Shown piece by piece: positions 9,048 to 16,494 of a stretch of DNA of 39,072 nucleotides (position 1 is the stretch's first letter; every line of letters begins with the position of its first letter). Made by a program: the position numbers and the translations under genes. The stretch covers positions 1 through 39,072 of the forward strand of contig PDPT01000018.1 of assembly GCA_002746605.1 (NCBI GenBank), given 5' to 3'. The DNA is from Ignavibacteriota bacterium. GTDB taxonomy: Bacteria; Bacteroidota; Ignavibacteria; Ignavibacteriales; Melioribacteraceae. Below the pieces are notes generated by a model. That model made no database searches, was not told the origin of the DNA, and saw nothing but the letters and a program-made list of their open reading frames with translations.

Positions 9048-9098
9048 GCAAGGTCTCAGCATAACATAGACTTCCAAGTCTGTGTATAAGATCCCCGC
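9048..9098. promoter_or_regulatory. Strong nested dyad upstream of the pilin promoter (operator or structured RNA)
   Basis: A nine-pair hairpin is formed by ACATAGACT (9064-9072) and AGTCTGTGT (9077-9085) around TCCA, with one G-U pair. An outer helix pairs GGTCT (9052-9056) with AGATCC (9089-9094, one bulged T), then GC with GC across a 2x2 internal loop. It ends about 185 bases before the GG of the first pilin's sigma-54-like promoter, a usual distance for an enhancer site of an NtrC-type activator. The nested pairing would also suit a folded RNA. No T-tract follows, which argues against a terminator. Confidence 0.5.
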
Positions 9099-9279
9099 AA
9101 TATCATAAAGTAAAACATAAAAACATTACTTCTATATTATACAATCTAAATCATCCAATTAAAGTATTTAAGCATACCATATTTAAAGATATAACAATAT
9201 AGTAAAGTAACCATGTTATCATTTAACAATTCAATACTTTAATAATTTATCTATCAAACAATTATCTCTTTTTTAACTC

Positions 9280-9295
9280 TGGCAAGATTTTTGAA
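9280..9295 (+). promoter_or_regulatory. Sigma-54-like -24/-12 promoter of the first pilin gene
   Basis: TGGCAAGATTTTTGAA matches the -24/-12 consensus TGGCAC-N5-TTGCA with the exact ten-base gap between the GG (9281-9282) and the -12 dinucleotide (9293-9294, GA instead of GC). The predicted start of transcription is near 9306, 30 bases before the ATG at 9336. Two sigma-54 activators are encoded in this window. Confidence 0.55.
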
Positions 9296-9335
9296 TAACT
9301 TAAAGAAAAAAATTAAATAAAATGGGAAAGAAAAT

Positions 9336-9719
9336 ATGGGACAGCAACAGCTTTTATTAATAATGCTTAGTGTAATTGTAGTTGGTATTGCAGTAGTTAT
9401 GGGGATAGTAATTTTTAATACAAATACTATCGAACAAGGAAGAAACGAACTTATCAACGAAGCAACTTTACTTGCAAGTAAAGCACAATTATATTATAGG
9501 AAAGCAAGAGAATTTGGCGGCGGCGGTGATTCTTTTACTAATTGGGATATTCCGCAAAAAATGAAAAAAACAGAAGCGGGCAATTTTTCGGCAAGTATTA
9601 CATCTCCTAAAGAAGTAATTATTACCGCAACAGGTAACGAAGTTCTAACGGGGGGTAACCCGATAAAAATTGAAGTAAAAGTTACACCTGATAAATGCCA
9701 AACAACAATAATAAATTAG
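9336..9719 (+). CDS. Leaderless pilin-like protein, copy 1
   Basis: A 127-residue protein starting MGQQQLLLI, with one hydrophobic helix at about 5-27 and a small exported C-terminal domain. The helix at the extreme N-terminus, the small size and its place beside pilus-assembly genes suggest a major pilin or pseudopilin. Unlike normal prepilins it has no charged leader, no Phe at +1 and no Glu at +5; only Gly2 could mimic a cleavage glycine. It shares with copy 2 the N-terminus, the segment YRK followed by GGGG(D/N)(S/T)F (about 54-66), an IP..(M/L)K patch and the TTI-N ending. A sigma-54-like promoter precedes it. Homology to pilins is inferred from architecture and context, not from a motif match. 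Confidence 0.65.
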   Translation: MGQQQLLLIMLSVIVVGIAVVMGIVIFNTNTIEQGRNELINEATLLASKAQLYYRKAREFGGGGDSFTNWDIPQKMKKTEAGNFSASITSPKEVIITATGNEVLTGGNPIKIEVKVTPDKCQTTIIN

Positions 9720-9733
9720 TAAATAAGTAGCAG

Positions 9734-9756
9734 TTACCTGTAGAACTTACATGTAA
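9734..9756. repeat. Short dyad between the two pilin genes
   Basis: TTAC (9734-9737) and TGTA (9739-9742) pair with TACA (9748-9751) and GTAA (9753-9756), with one mismatch between the arms. It starts 15 bases after the stop of the first pilin. It has no T-tract. It lies 110-135 bases upstream of the second pilin's promoter, so it may be an mRNA 3' end stem or an activator site. Confidence 0.4.
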
Positions 9757-9865
9757 TAACAAAAAGATGTTGTCTTATATTATAAAAAGTAACAATATTA
9801 GCCAATTAAAAGAGTTTTAACAATAAAAATAGACTAAATTTAGAAAAAAATAGAGAATTTAACTT

Positions 9866-9882
9866 TTGGCACAAAAATTTCT
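9866..9882 (+). promoter_or_regulatory. Sigma-54-like -24/-12 promoter of the second pilin gene
   Basis: TTGGCACAAAAATTTCT carries a perfect -24 element (TTGGCAC) and TTTCT in place of TTGCT. The gap between GG (9868-9869) and the -12 dinucleotide (9880-9881) is exactly ten bases. Predicted transcription start is near 9893, giving a leader of about 37 bases with a strong Shine-Dalgarno (AAAAGGAG, 9915-9922) seven bases before the ATG at 9930. Confidence 0.6.
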
Positions 9883-9929
9883 AATAGAAAAGCAAAATTA
9901 ACCACAAACAAATCAAAAGGAGTTAAAAA

Positions 9930-10337
9930 ATGGGTCAACAACAATTATTATTAATCGTACTAGGTGTTATCATCGTTGGTATAGCAGTAGTTGTAGGTAT
10001 TAATGTATTTACAGCAAGTAGTACAAATGCAAATAGAGATGCAGTTATTGCAGATTTAACTACACTTGCAGCTATGTCTCAACAACATTATAGAAAACCA
10101 GTAGCAATGGGTGGTGGCGGAAACACTTTTAATAAAGGTGGAAAATCTGGTTCAGGTTTTGAAATTCCATCTTCATTAAAAAGCAATGATAATGGTGCTT
10201 ATACAGCTACACCATCAGCTAATTCAATAACATTAGTAGGAACGGGTAAAGAAATAGGTGAAGATAATTCGACTGTTGTAAAAGTAACTATGGTCGTTGC
10301 TCCAGATAGTATTACAAGTACTACAATTAATAACTAA
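9930..10337 (+). CDS. Leaderless pilin-like protein, copy 2
   Basis: A 135-residue paralogue of the preceding gene, beginning MGQQQLLLIVLGVIIVGIA, with a membrane helix at about 5-27 and a small Gly/Ser/Thr-rich exported domain. It keeps the YRK segment and GGGGNTF, and adds a GGKSGSG insert before IPSSLK. The best Shine-Dalgarno in the neighbourhood, a sigma-54-like promoter and an intrinsic terminator right after the gene suggest a short, abundant transcript, as expected of a major structural subunit. It lacks the standard prepilin leader and Glu5. There is no cysteine pair, unlike many pilins. It could instead be a small membrane-anchored periplasmic protein, but the gene context favours a pilin. 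Confidence 0.68.
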   Translation: MGQQQLLLIVLGVIIVGIAVVVGINVFTASSTNANRDAVIADLTTLAAMSQQHYRKPVAMGGGGNTFNKGGKSGSGFEIPSSLKSNDNGAYTATPSANSITLVGTGKEIGEDNSTVVKVTMVVAPDSITSTTINN

Positions 10338-10358
10338 GAAAAAATAAAATCATTCTTT

Positions 10359-10400
10359 AAAGCTGGAAGCTTATTTAAGTTTTCAGCTTTTTTTATTTTA
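10359..10400 (+). terminator. Strong intrinsic terminator after the second pilin
   Basis: AAAGCTGGAAGCTT (from 10359) pairs almost fully with AAGTTTTCAGCTTT (to 10390): 14 pairs including two G-U, with a four-base loop. TTTTT and TTTTA follow. It is 22 bases after the pilin stop and separates pilin transcription from the pilC operon. Confidence 0.85.
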
Positions 10401-10560
10401 AAGATAGGTATAAAAAAGATTAAAAATAATTTTATCGAAAAACAGCTAAAGTTCTTTATAAATGTGACGATAATCATATATAAGTTTTAAACTATTTTAC
10501 GGGATTACAAGAAGAATCTCTTAATTCTTAATTTTTATAAAATTATATGTGATTTGAATC

Positions 10561-11901
10561 ATGATTGAACTTCGTTTTAACGCAATAAAAACAAATGGAC
10601 AAGCAATAGTAGGAACTATTAGTGCTCCAACTTACGCAGAAGGTAAAAAGAAAATCCAAGCTTTAGTTAACAAGCATGGGTTAAAAACCAAATCCATCGA
10701 AAAAAAATCTACTTTCATATATAAAGTTCAAAGAGGTAAAGAAAAACCATTTACCGGTGAACAAAAAGCATTTACTAAACAAGAAGTAGTTCAAGCATTA
10801 ACAAAGCTGGAATACAAAGTAATTTCTGTAAATAAAAAACTTTTTGAACTTAACATGAAACCTCCAATGCAGGAAATAGTTTCATTTGTTAAGATAAGTG
10901 CGGAACTCTTAGAGCAAAAATTACCTTTCAGCGAAATAATGACGCTGCTTACTAATGACTTGGAGAATAAAGCATTACGTGAAACAGTAAAGCAGATAAA
11001 TAGTGAATTGAAAAAGGGTGCTGATAGTGAGCAGGTTTATTTAAAGTATCAAACTGTTTTCGGAAAGTTTACCGCTTACATGCTTGGGCTTGCTTCCAAA
11101 AGTGGTAACATGACCCAAATTTATAAAGCAACAGCGAAATTCCTTGAAAGACAGATGGAATTTAAGAAAAATTTAAGGAGTGCTTTAATCACTCCAATGG
11201 TTACGCTTTTTGTACTTTTTATTGCAGTAATATTTTATGTAGGTTACATTTTCCCTGAAACTGCAAAACTTTTTTCAAAGTTTGATATTGAACTGCCTCC
11301 AATGACTGCGGCTACTTTGGACTTTAGTGATTTTATCATTGGTAATCCCATTTTAATCACTATGTTTTTCGTAGTTCCGCCAATATTCTTTTGGAGATTT
11401 GTTAAAACTAAGAAAGGAAAATATTTAACTGATAAATATATGATGAAAATTCCAATTATGGGATCGCTTATTCATAAAACGAATATAGAAGTTTTTTGTC
11501 GGGTGTTTTATACTCTTTATACCGGTTCGGCAGATAGTATTGAACCAATAAGAATTGCAGCTGAAGCAACAGGTAATACTTACTTTGAAGGACAGATAAA
11601 AGATGTTTCCATTCCCATGATGGTCAGTAAGGGTAAAGGATTAACAGATTCCCTTGAAGCAAGCGGAGTATTAACACCTACTGCAATATCAAGATTTCAT
11701 TCCGGAGAAGAAACCGGAACAATAAAAAATACTGCTTACCAGCTTGCAAATTATTACGAAAGTGAAACGGTATTCAGACTTAAAAATGTAATTGAAATGA
11801 TACAAGTATTTATTGCTATGGTAATTATGGTAGTGATGATTGCACTAACATTAGTATCAGCAGAAACAGCAACAATTAACCCAAAACCACCAACAATGTA
11901 A
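10561..11901 (+). CDS. pilC: Inner-membrane platform protein, PilC/GspF family
   Basis: The polytopic platform that couples the assembly ATPases to pilin polymerisation. Of 446 residues, about 1-100 are an enlarged cytoplasmic N-terminus with two similar stretches (RFNAIKTNGQAIVGTISA and VQRGKEKPFTGEQKAFTKQ), each like the short segment that opens PilC proteins. Two T2SSF repeats follow (about 107-230 and 310-437), with membrane helices near 208-230, 262-281 and 414-438. Hallmarks seen are GLASKSGNM and FHSGEETGTI, one in each repeat (the usual form is GE.sG.L). It is the first gene of a six-gene operon that starts after the pilin terminator. No clear Shine-Dalgarno precedes the ATG. Confidence 0.88.
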   Translation: MIELRFNAIKTNGQAIVGTISAPTYAEGKKKIQALVNKHGLKTKSIEKKSTFIYKVQRGKEKPFTGEQKAFTKQEVVQALTKLEYKVISVNKKLFELNMKPPMQEIVSFVKISAELLEQKLPFSEIMTLLTNDLENKALRETVKQINSELKKGADSEQVYLKYQTVFGKFTAYMLGLASKSGNMTQIYKATAKFLERQMEFKKNLRSALITPMVTLFVLFIAVIFYVGYIFPETAKLFSKFDIELPPMTAATLDFSDFIIGNPILITMFFVVPPIFFWRFVKTKKGKYLTDKYMMKIPIMGSLIHKTNIEVFCRVFYTLYTGSADSIEPIRIAAEATGNTYFEGQIKDVSIPMMVSKGKGLTDSLEASGVLTPTAISRFHSGEETGTIKNTAYQLANYYESETVFRLKNVIEMIQVFIAMVIMVVMIALTLVSAETATINPKPPTM

Positions 11902-11914
11902 AATTGGTAGAGAG

Positions 11915-13705
11915 ATGATAGAAGATAGAATTGAAACGGCAGATAAGATTGGTTACCTTCTTTTAAAGAAAGGGATAATCGATATTGAAATACTCAAAAA
12001 AGCATTGGATGTAAAAGAAAAAGATCTAACCGGTGCTAAAAGAAATTTAGGACAAATATTAGTTCAAGAATTTAGTTTTGACCATGATATTATTTTTAGA
12101 GAAGTCGCGTTACTTTATGCTTTCAAAGAAATAAACTTTAATGCTGCTGAATTTACCGAACAAAGAATTGAGCGATTAAGAGCATTAATTGATAATGCCG
12201 GTGATAATATAAAAAAATTATTGTTAGACCATAAAGTATTACCTTACAAATTTGATGAAAGAGTAAAGGATAAGTTAATTCTTGCAGCTGTAGATCCTAC
12301 GGATAGAGAATTAACAAAAATTGCATATGCACTTAAAGTAAAAAAATATCAATATAACTATCTGAAAGCAAAAGACTTTGAAAAGCTGCACGCAATAATA
12401 ATCAAACAGGAAAACGAATATCTAACACTTGTAGAAAACTCTGATGAAATGCTTGATACAGATGTAGATGAGTCGAATGTATCTGAAGAACAAGTAGATT
12501 CCGAAATAAACAAAAGTGCTTTAATAAATTTAGTTGAAGGTGCTCTTGTAGAAGGTGTAAGAAGAGGCGTTAGTGATATTCATATTTTCCCTACAGGTAA
12601 AAAAAGAACGGAAATTCATTTTAGGCAGGATGGTAAACTTGCAAGATGGTATGTTCAAGATAATACTTTACCCGAAGCTGTTATGGCGGTAGTTAAAGAT
12701 CGTTCTAAAGGTTTAGATAGATTTGAAAGAGAACAAGCACAAGATGGTTTTATACAAAGACAAATTGATAATCATATTATTCGTTTTAGGGTATCGGTTC
12801 TTCCAATGGTAGGAACTGAATTAAAAAATAAGTTTGAAAGTATTGTAATAAGAATTCTTGATGATAGAAACGTAATTAAAGATCTAAGTAAACTGGGGCT
12901 TGTTGGCTATGCAAACGATGCTTTTCAAAAAGCAATTACGCAGCCGCAAGGAATGGTAATTTTAACAGGACCAACGGGAAGTGGTAAAAGTACAACACTT
13001 ATTGCAGCATTGTATCAAGTAGTTAACCCTACAGTTAATGTTCTTACTGTAGAAGATCCGGTAGAGTATGTAATAGATGGTGCTAGACAGTTGAAAATCG
13101 GGCACAAAATGAATTTTGAACAAGCAATTAGAGCAATATTAAGGCACGATCCTGATATTGTACTTGTTGGTGAGATGCGGGATAAAGAAACAGCAGAAAC
13201 TGCAATTAAACTTGCAAATACCGGTCACTTAACTTTTTCAACACTTCATACTAATGATGCCCCAAGTGCAGTAGCAAGATTGTACAAAATGGGTGTAGAA
13301 CCATTTCTTATTGCTTATGCAATAAATATAATAGTTGCCCAAAGGCTTATAAGAAAATTGTGTGATAATTGTAAAAAAAGAGTTGAAGAATTTGATGAAG
13401 CAGAAATGAGAGCTGCTGGTTTGGATATTGAAGAATGGAAACAATATGAAGTTTATGAACCCGTAGGATGCTCCAAATGTAGTGGTAGTGGTTTTAAAGG
13501 ACGTATGGCAATACATGAAGCTCTTTATTTTACAAAGGATATTAGAGAAATTATTGTCCGTTCGGGTGTAGAAGTAGATGAAGAGAAAATAAGAGCTCAA
13601 GCTCGAAAAGACGGTACATTAAATTTGAGAGAAAGTGGATTAGAAAAAGCAAAGCAAGGTTTAACTTCTATTCAAGAAGTAATTAGCGGAACGATGGAAG
13701 ATTAA
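11915..13705 (+). CDS. pilB: Pilus extension ATPase, PilB/GspE family
   Basis: A 596-residue hexameric secretion ATPase that drives subunit extraction and fibre assembly on the cytoplasmic side. The N-terminal MshEN-like domain (about 8-80) includes LGQIL, similar to the RLG..L motif that binds cyclic-di-GMP in some relatives. The motor has an Asp box (TVEDPVEYV, about 378-386), Walker A GPTGSGKST (352-360), Walker B ending in GEMRD (419-423) and a His box STLHT (H445). The zinc tetracysteine C483, C486, C519 and C522 is complete. All catalytic motifs are intact. It begins 13 bases after pilC and ends two bases before the second ATPase gene. Cyclic-di-GMP control is only a possibility. Confidence 0.93.
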   Translation: MIEDRIETADKIGYLLLKKGIIDIEILKKALDVKEKDLTGAKRNLGQILVQEFSFDHDIIFREVALLYAFKEINFNAAEFTEQRIERLRALIDNAGDNIKKLLLDHKVLPYKFDERVKDKLILAAVDPTDRELTKIAYALKVKKYQYNYLKAKDFEKLHAIIIKQENEYLTLVENSDEMLDTDVDESNVSEEQVDSEINKSALINLVEGALVEGVRRGVSDIHIFPTGKKRTEIHFRQDGKLARWYVQDNTLPEAVMAVVKDRSKGLDRFEREQAQDGFIQRQIDNHIIRFRVSVLPMVGTELKNKFESIVIRILDDRNVIKDLSKLGLVGYANDAFQKAITQPQGMVILTGPTGSGKSTTLIAALYQVVNPTVNVLTVEDPVEYVIDGARQLKIGHKMNFEQAIRAILRHDPDIVLVGEMRDKETAETAIKLANTGHLTFSTLHTNDAPSAVARLYKMGVEPFLIAYAINIIVAQRLIRKLCDNCKKRVEEFDEAEMRAAGLDIEEWKQYEVYEPVGCSKCSGSGFKGRMAIHEALYFTKDIREIIVRSGVEVDEEKIRAQARKDGTLNLRESGLEKAKQGLTSIQEVISGTMED

Positions 13706-13707
13706 TT

Positions 13708-14934
13708 ATGATAAAAAAAGCATTAGAAATATTATCAAATTTTACTAAAGAAATTCCTGAAGCATACCATGGGCCTGATAGAACAAACCATATATTAGAT
13801 AAGTCCGGAGAATTATCTTTAGAAAATCGAGAAATATTATTAAAGTTTTTTAATCATATTTTATCTGTAATGATTGATAGGGGTGCTTCTGATATTGAAA
13901 TTGGCGGACCTGGTGCAGGAAATTATATTTGGTTTAGAATTCAAGGAATAAAAAGGAGAGTTGAGGATTTACCAAACTTAAAAATTGATGAAGCATCATT
14001 GTTTATTTCTGCTATATTAAATGATAATCAGCGTAGGCATTTATCAGTAAATAGAAACTTAGATTTTAGTTATACATTTAATTATGAAAAAAATAATACT
14101 AATGTAAGATTTAGAGCCGATGCCTATTTCGATTTAGATGCTATTACATTAAACATGCGGGCAATATCTTCAACTTTAAGAGCAATTACCGGATATCAGT
14201 TCCATCCTTATGCTTTACAGGCAATGAATCACAAATATATTAAGTTCGGATTATCTTTGGTTACAGGTATTACGGGTTCCGGTAAATCAACAACATTAGA
14301 TGCTGTTATTGACTATCATAATCAAAGCAACCCTTGTCAAATTATTATTATAGCTGCACCTATTGAATATGTTCATAGATCGAAAGAATCTATTATAAAA
14401 CACAGAGAAGTGGGCAGAGATGTACTTTCCTTCAAAGAAGGTGTAGTACAAGCCTTAAGACAAGATCCTGATATAATAATTATTGGTGAGATGAGAGATC
14501 CCGATACAATATTAGCAACATTAGAAGTAGCAGATACAGGACATAAAGTTTTTTCAACGCTTCATACATCTTCTGCAATTGAGTCAATAGATAGAATTAT
14601 TGCGGAAGTTAATCCGGTTGAACAAGAAAGAGTTAGAATGAGATTAGCAGATGTACTAGTATCGGTTGTATCTCAAAAACTGGTTCCCGGTATAGATGGT
14701 AAGTTCGTTTTAGCTAAAGAGGTTTTGGTTGTTACTCAAAGTGTTAAAGCGGCAATCAAAAATAATAATACAAGTGAGATATACTTGATGATGAATCAAG
14801 GCGGACAGCAAGGAATGATGACCATGGAACAAGACTTAATGCGATTATATAAAGAAAGAAAAATTTCTAAAGAAAATGTAATTGCTTTTGCAAATAATAA
14901 AAATAGAATACGTCAATTATTAAAAGCGGTATAA
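13708..14934 (+). CDS. pilT: PilT-like retraction ATPase with altered Asp box
   Basis: A 408-residue ATPase of the PilT/PilU branch: no MshEN domain and no zinc tetracysteine. It shows Walker A GITGSGKST (187-195), Walker B DIIIIGEMRD (255-264) and STLHTSSA (283-290), close to the PilT signature. The segment normally EDPIE(F/Y)VH reads AAPIEYVH (about 216-223), so the Glu-Asp pair of the Asp box is Ala-Ala while the later Glu is kept. That could weaken catalysis or make it a PilU-like partner. It is usually the motor that depolymerises pili; its presence argues for a dynamic pilus rather than a pure secretion system. It sits between pilB and the PilM-N fusion with 2- and 3-base gaps. Confidence 0.87.
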   Translation: MIKKALEILSNFTKEIPEAYHGPDRTNHILDKSGELSLENREILLKFFNHILSVMIDRGASDIEIGGPGAGNYIWFRIQGIKRRVEDLPNLKIDEASLFISAILNDNQRRHLSVNRNLDFSYTFNYEKNNTNVRFRADAYFDLDAITLNMRAISSTLRAITGYQFHPYALQAMNHKYIKFGLSLVTGITGSGKSTTLDAVIDYHNQSNPCQIIIIAAPIEYVHRSKESIIKHREVGRDVLSFKEGVVQALRQDPDIIIIGEMRDPDTILATLEVADTGHKVFSTLHTSSAIESIDRIIAEVNPVEQERVRMRLADVLVSVVSQKLVPGIDGKFVLAKEVLVVTQSVKAAIKNNNTSEIYLMMNQGGQQGMMTMEQDLMRLYKERKISKENVIAFANNKNRIRQLLKAV

Positions 14935-14937
14935 AAT

Positions 14938-16494
14938 ATGAAACCAATAGTATGCGTTTCGTCTGAAGGACAAGACACTAAAATAGTTATCCTTTCGAAA
15001 GAAAAAGGAAAAGTTAAAGTCAAAAAAACATTTTCAATGACTATGACGGGTTTTGATACTTTTGATGATGCTCAAACCAATGAATTTTCAGAAGAGTCAT
15101 TTGCCGGATTAGATGCCGAGATGAGTTTCGAAGGAATAGAGGAAACTAACAATGAGCTTAAAGCTGTAGATAAAAGTGATGTAACCTATGCCTCACAATA
15201 TTTTACTAAAGATGAACTTAAAAATGCTGAGTTTATTCCTGTAGTTACAGATCCTATTGTAAACCATCATAATTATTCCGGTAAAATAGAAAAAAGTAAA
15301 AAGAAAAATATCCAAGCTATACTTGATGATTTAGCAAAGACTAAAAATATCAGTGTTCCAGCGGATTCAATTGATTACTTAACAATAAATGATAAAACCC
15401 TGCATAGTGTATTTATTCGTGAAGATAATACAAGTGTTGATTTTATCAACTCATTGGCAGAACAGAATAACAGAAGATTTTATAAAATAGCAACTATAAA
15501 AAATTCCGAGACAGCATTAGCCCGTTATATTTCTAAGACAAATAAGTTTTTTGAAGAAGACTATACGTTAATAATCAATACCGGAAGTGAATCAAGTAAA
15601 TTAATTTTCTTAAAAGGAAATAATTTAGCACATATAGGTTCTTCTTTGGATATAGGTACAAAAGATATTCATACTTATGATGTCTATTTTTCTAAAATCC
15701 TTTTAGAGATGGAAAATGGAAATATACCTAAGTTAGATAATGTATTTCTGTGCGGTGAAGATAACTCGGAAAATCTGGTCTTATCTTTTTATGGTACTTT
15801 CCCTGAAGCAAATGTAAATGAACTGCAATTTGAAGACTTAGATTTAACAGAACTTTCTGATGAGCAGAGAGACAATATTTCTTCTTTTGCTTTTGCTATT
15901 ACCGCAGGTCTTGAATACTTTGAAGAAAAAGAAAGTAAATATAAAGGAATTAACTTTTTACCTAAGTATATCCAAGATAATCAAAAAATAATTCATTTTG
16001 GATGGCACAGTATAGTTGTACTTCCTATACTTTTTGCTGCGGCTTATTTCTTTACTGTTCAAATATTAGATAACAGACAACACATTATTGAGCAGAGAAG
16101 TGAGATTAGCAGGCTGGAAATACTTAAAGCACAGAACGAACAAATTGTTGCTCAAATGGAAAACTATTCTGCAAAAATTTCAAATTTTGATAACACTCAA
16201 GCTATTCTGGATTCCGCAACTGCGGGAGCTGCTGTTTGGGGCAAAATGTTATCTAATATTTCCGATTTTATGGAAAGAAGAAGAAATTTTTGGGTTTCTA
16301 CTTTAGGAACTAACAAAAATAATATGGTAAGTCTTAAGGGACATACACTTTCCAGAAATGTGTTAACGGAATTTGTCGATATCAACAATTCTTCTTCCTT
16401 AAACACAATAACTTATGAACCTTTAAGAGAAACCAAAGCTTATTCCTATACAATGAACTTTAATATCAATACTGACGGAGCAAATAAAAAATGA
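14938..16494 (+). CDS. PilM-PilN fusion (GspL-like alignment protein)
   Basis: A 518-residue protein that joins two normally separate pilus alignment proteins. Residues about 1-335 resemble the actin-like PilM fold: LIINTGSESSKLIFLKG (211-227) is like a phosphate-binding strand-turn, and LAHIGSSLDIG follows. At 338-343 GINFLP matches the start of PilN (usual INLLP). A single membrane helix lies at about 357-375, then a coiled coil (380-418) and a PilN-type periplasmic domain with VWGKMLSNISDFM and VSLKGHTLSRNVLTEF. The order of cytoplasmic ASHKA fold, helix and periplasmic domain is that of GspL in type II secretion. Its stop overlaps the next start by ATGA. A low-complexity acidic stretch is at 40-100. 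Confidence 0.8.
   Translation: MKPIVCVSSEGQDTKIVILSKEKGKVKVKKTFSMTMTGFDTFDDAQTNEFSEESFAGLDAEMSFEGIEETNNELKAVDKSDVTYASQYFTKDELKNAEFIPVVTDPIVNHHNYSGKIEKSKKKNIQAILDDLAKTKNISVPADSIDYLTINDKTLHSVFIREDNTSVDFINSLAEQNNRRFYKIATIKNSETALARYISKTNKFFEEDYTLIINTGSESSKLIFLKGNNLAHIGSSLDIGTKDIHTYDVYFSKILLEMENGNIPKLDNVFLCGEDNSENLVLSFYGTFPEANVNELQFEDLDLTELSDEQRDNISSFAFAITAGLEYFEEKESKYKGINFLPKYIQDNQKIIHFGWHSIVVLPILFAAAYFFTVQILDNRQHIIEQRSEISRLEILKAQNEQIVAQMENYSAKISNFDNTQAILDSATAGAAVWGKMLSNISDFMERRRNFWVSTLGTNKNNMVSLKGHTLSRNVLTEFVDINNSSSLNTITYEPLRETKAYSYTMNFNINTDGANKK

Noticed and set aside
9045..9103. tRNA-Gly-like stretch (CTTCCAAG in a stem, then GATCCCCGC)
   Set aside because: The loop and a T-arm-like end recall tRNA-Gly (TCC), but the anticodon stem register is wrong, there is no D arm or GGTTC, and no acceptor stem closes the fold.
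9045..9103. GEMM-type cyclic-di-GMP riboswitch before the pilin gene
   Set aside because: The context is tempting, since related riboswitches control pilins, but the conserved GEMM bases and tetraloop receptor are absent.
13238..13600. 120-codon minus-strand frame inside pilB
   Set aside because: It lies antisense to the zinc and His-box region of a clear ATPase gene; a shadow of the real frame.
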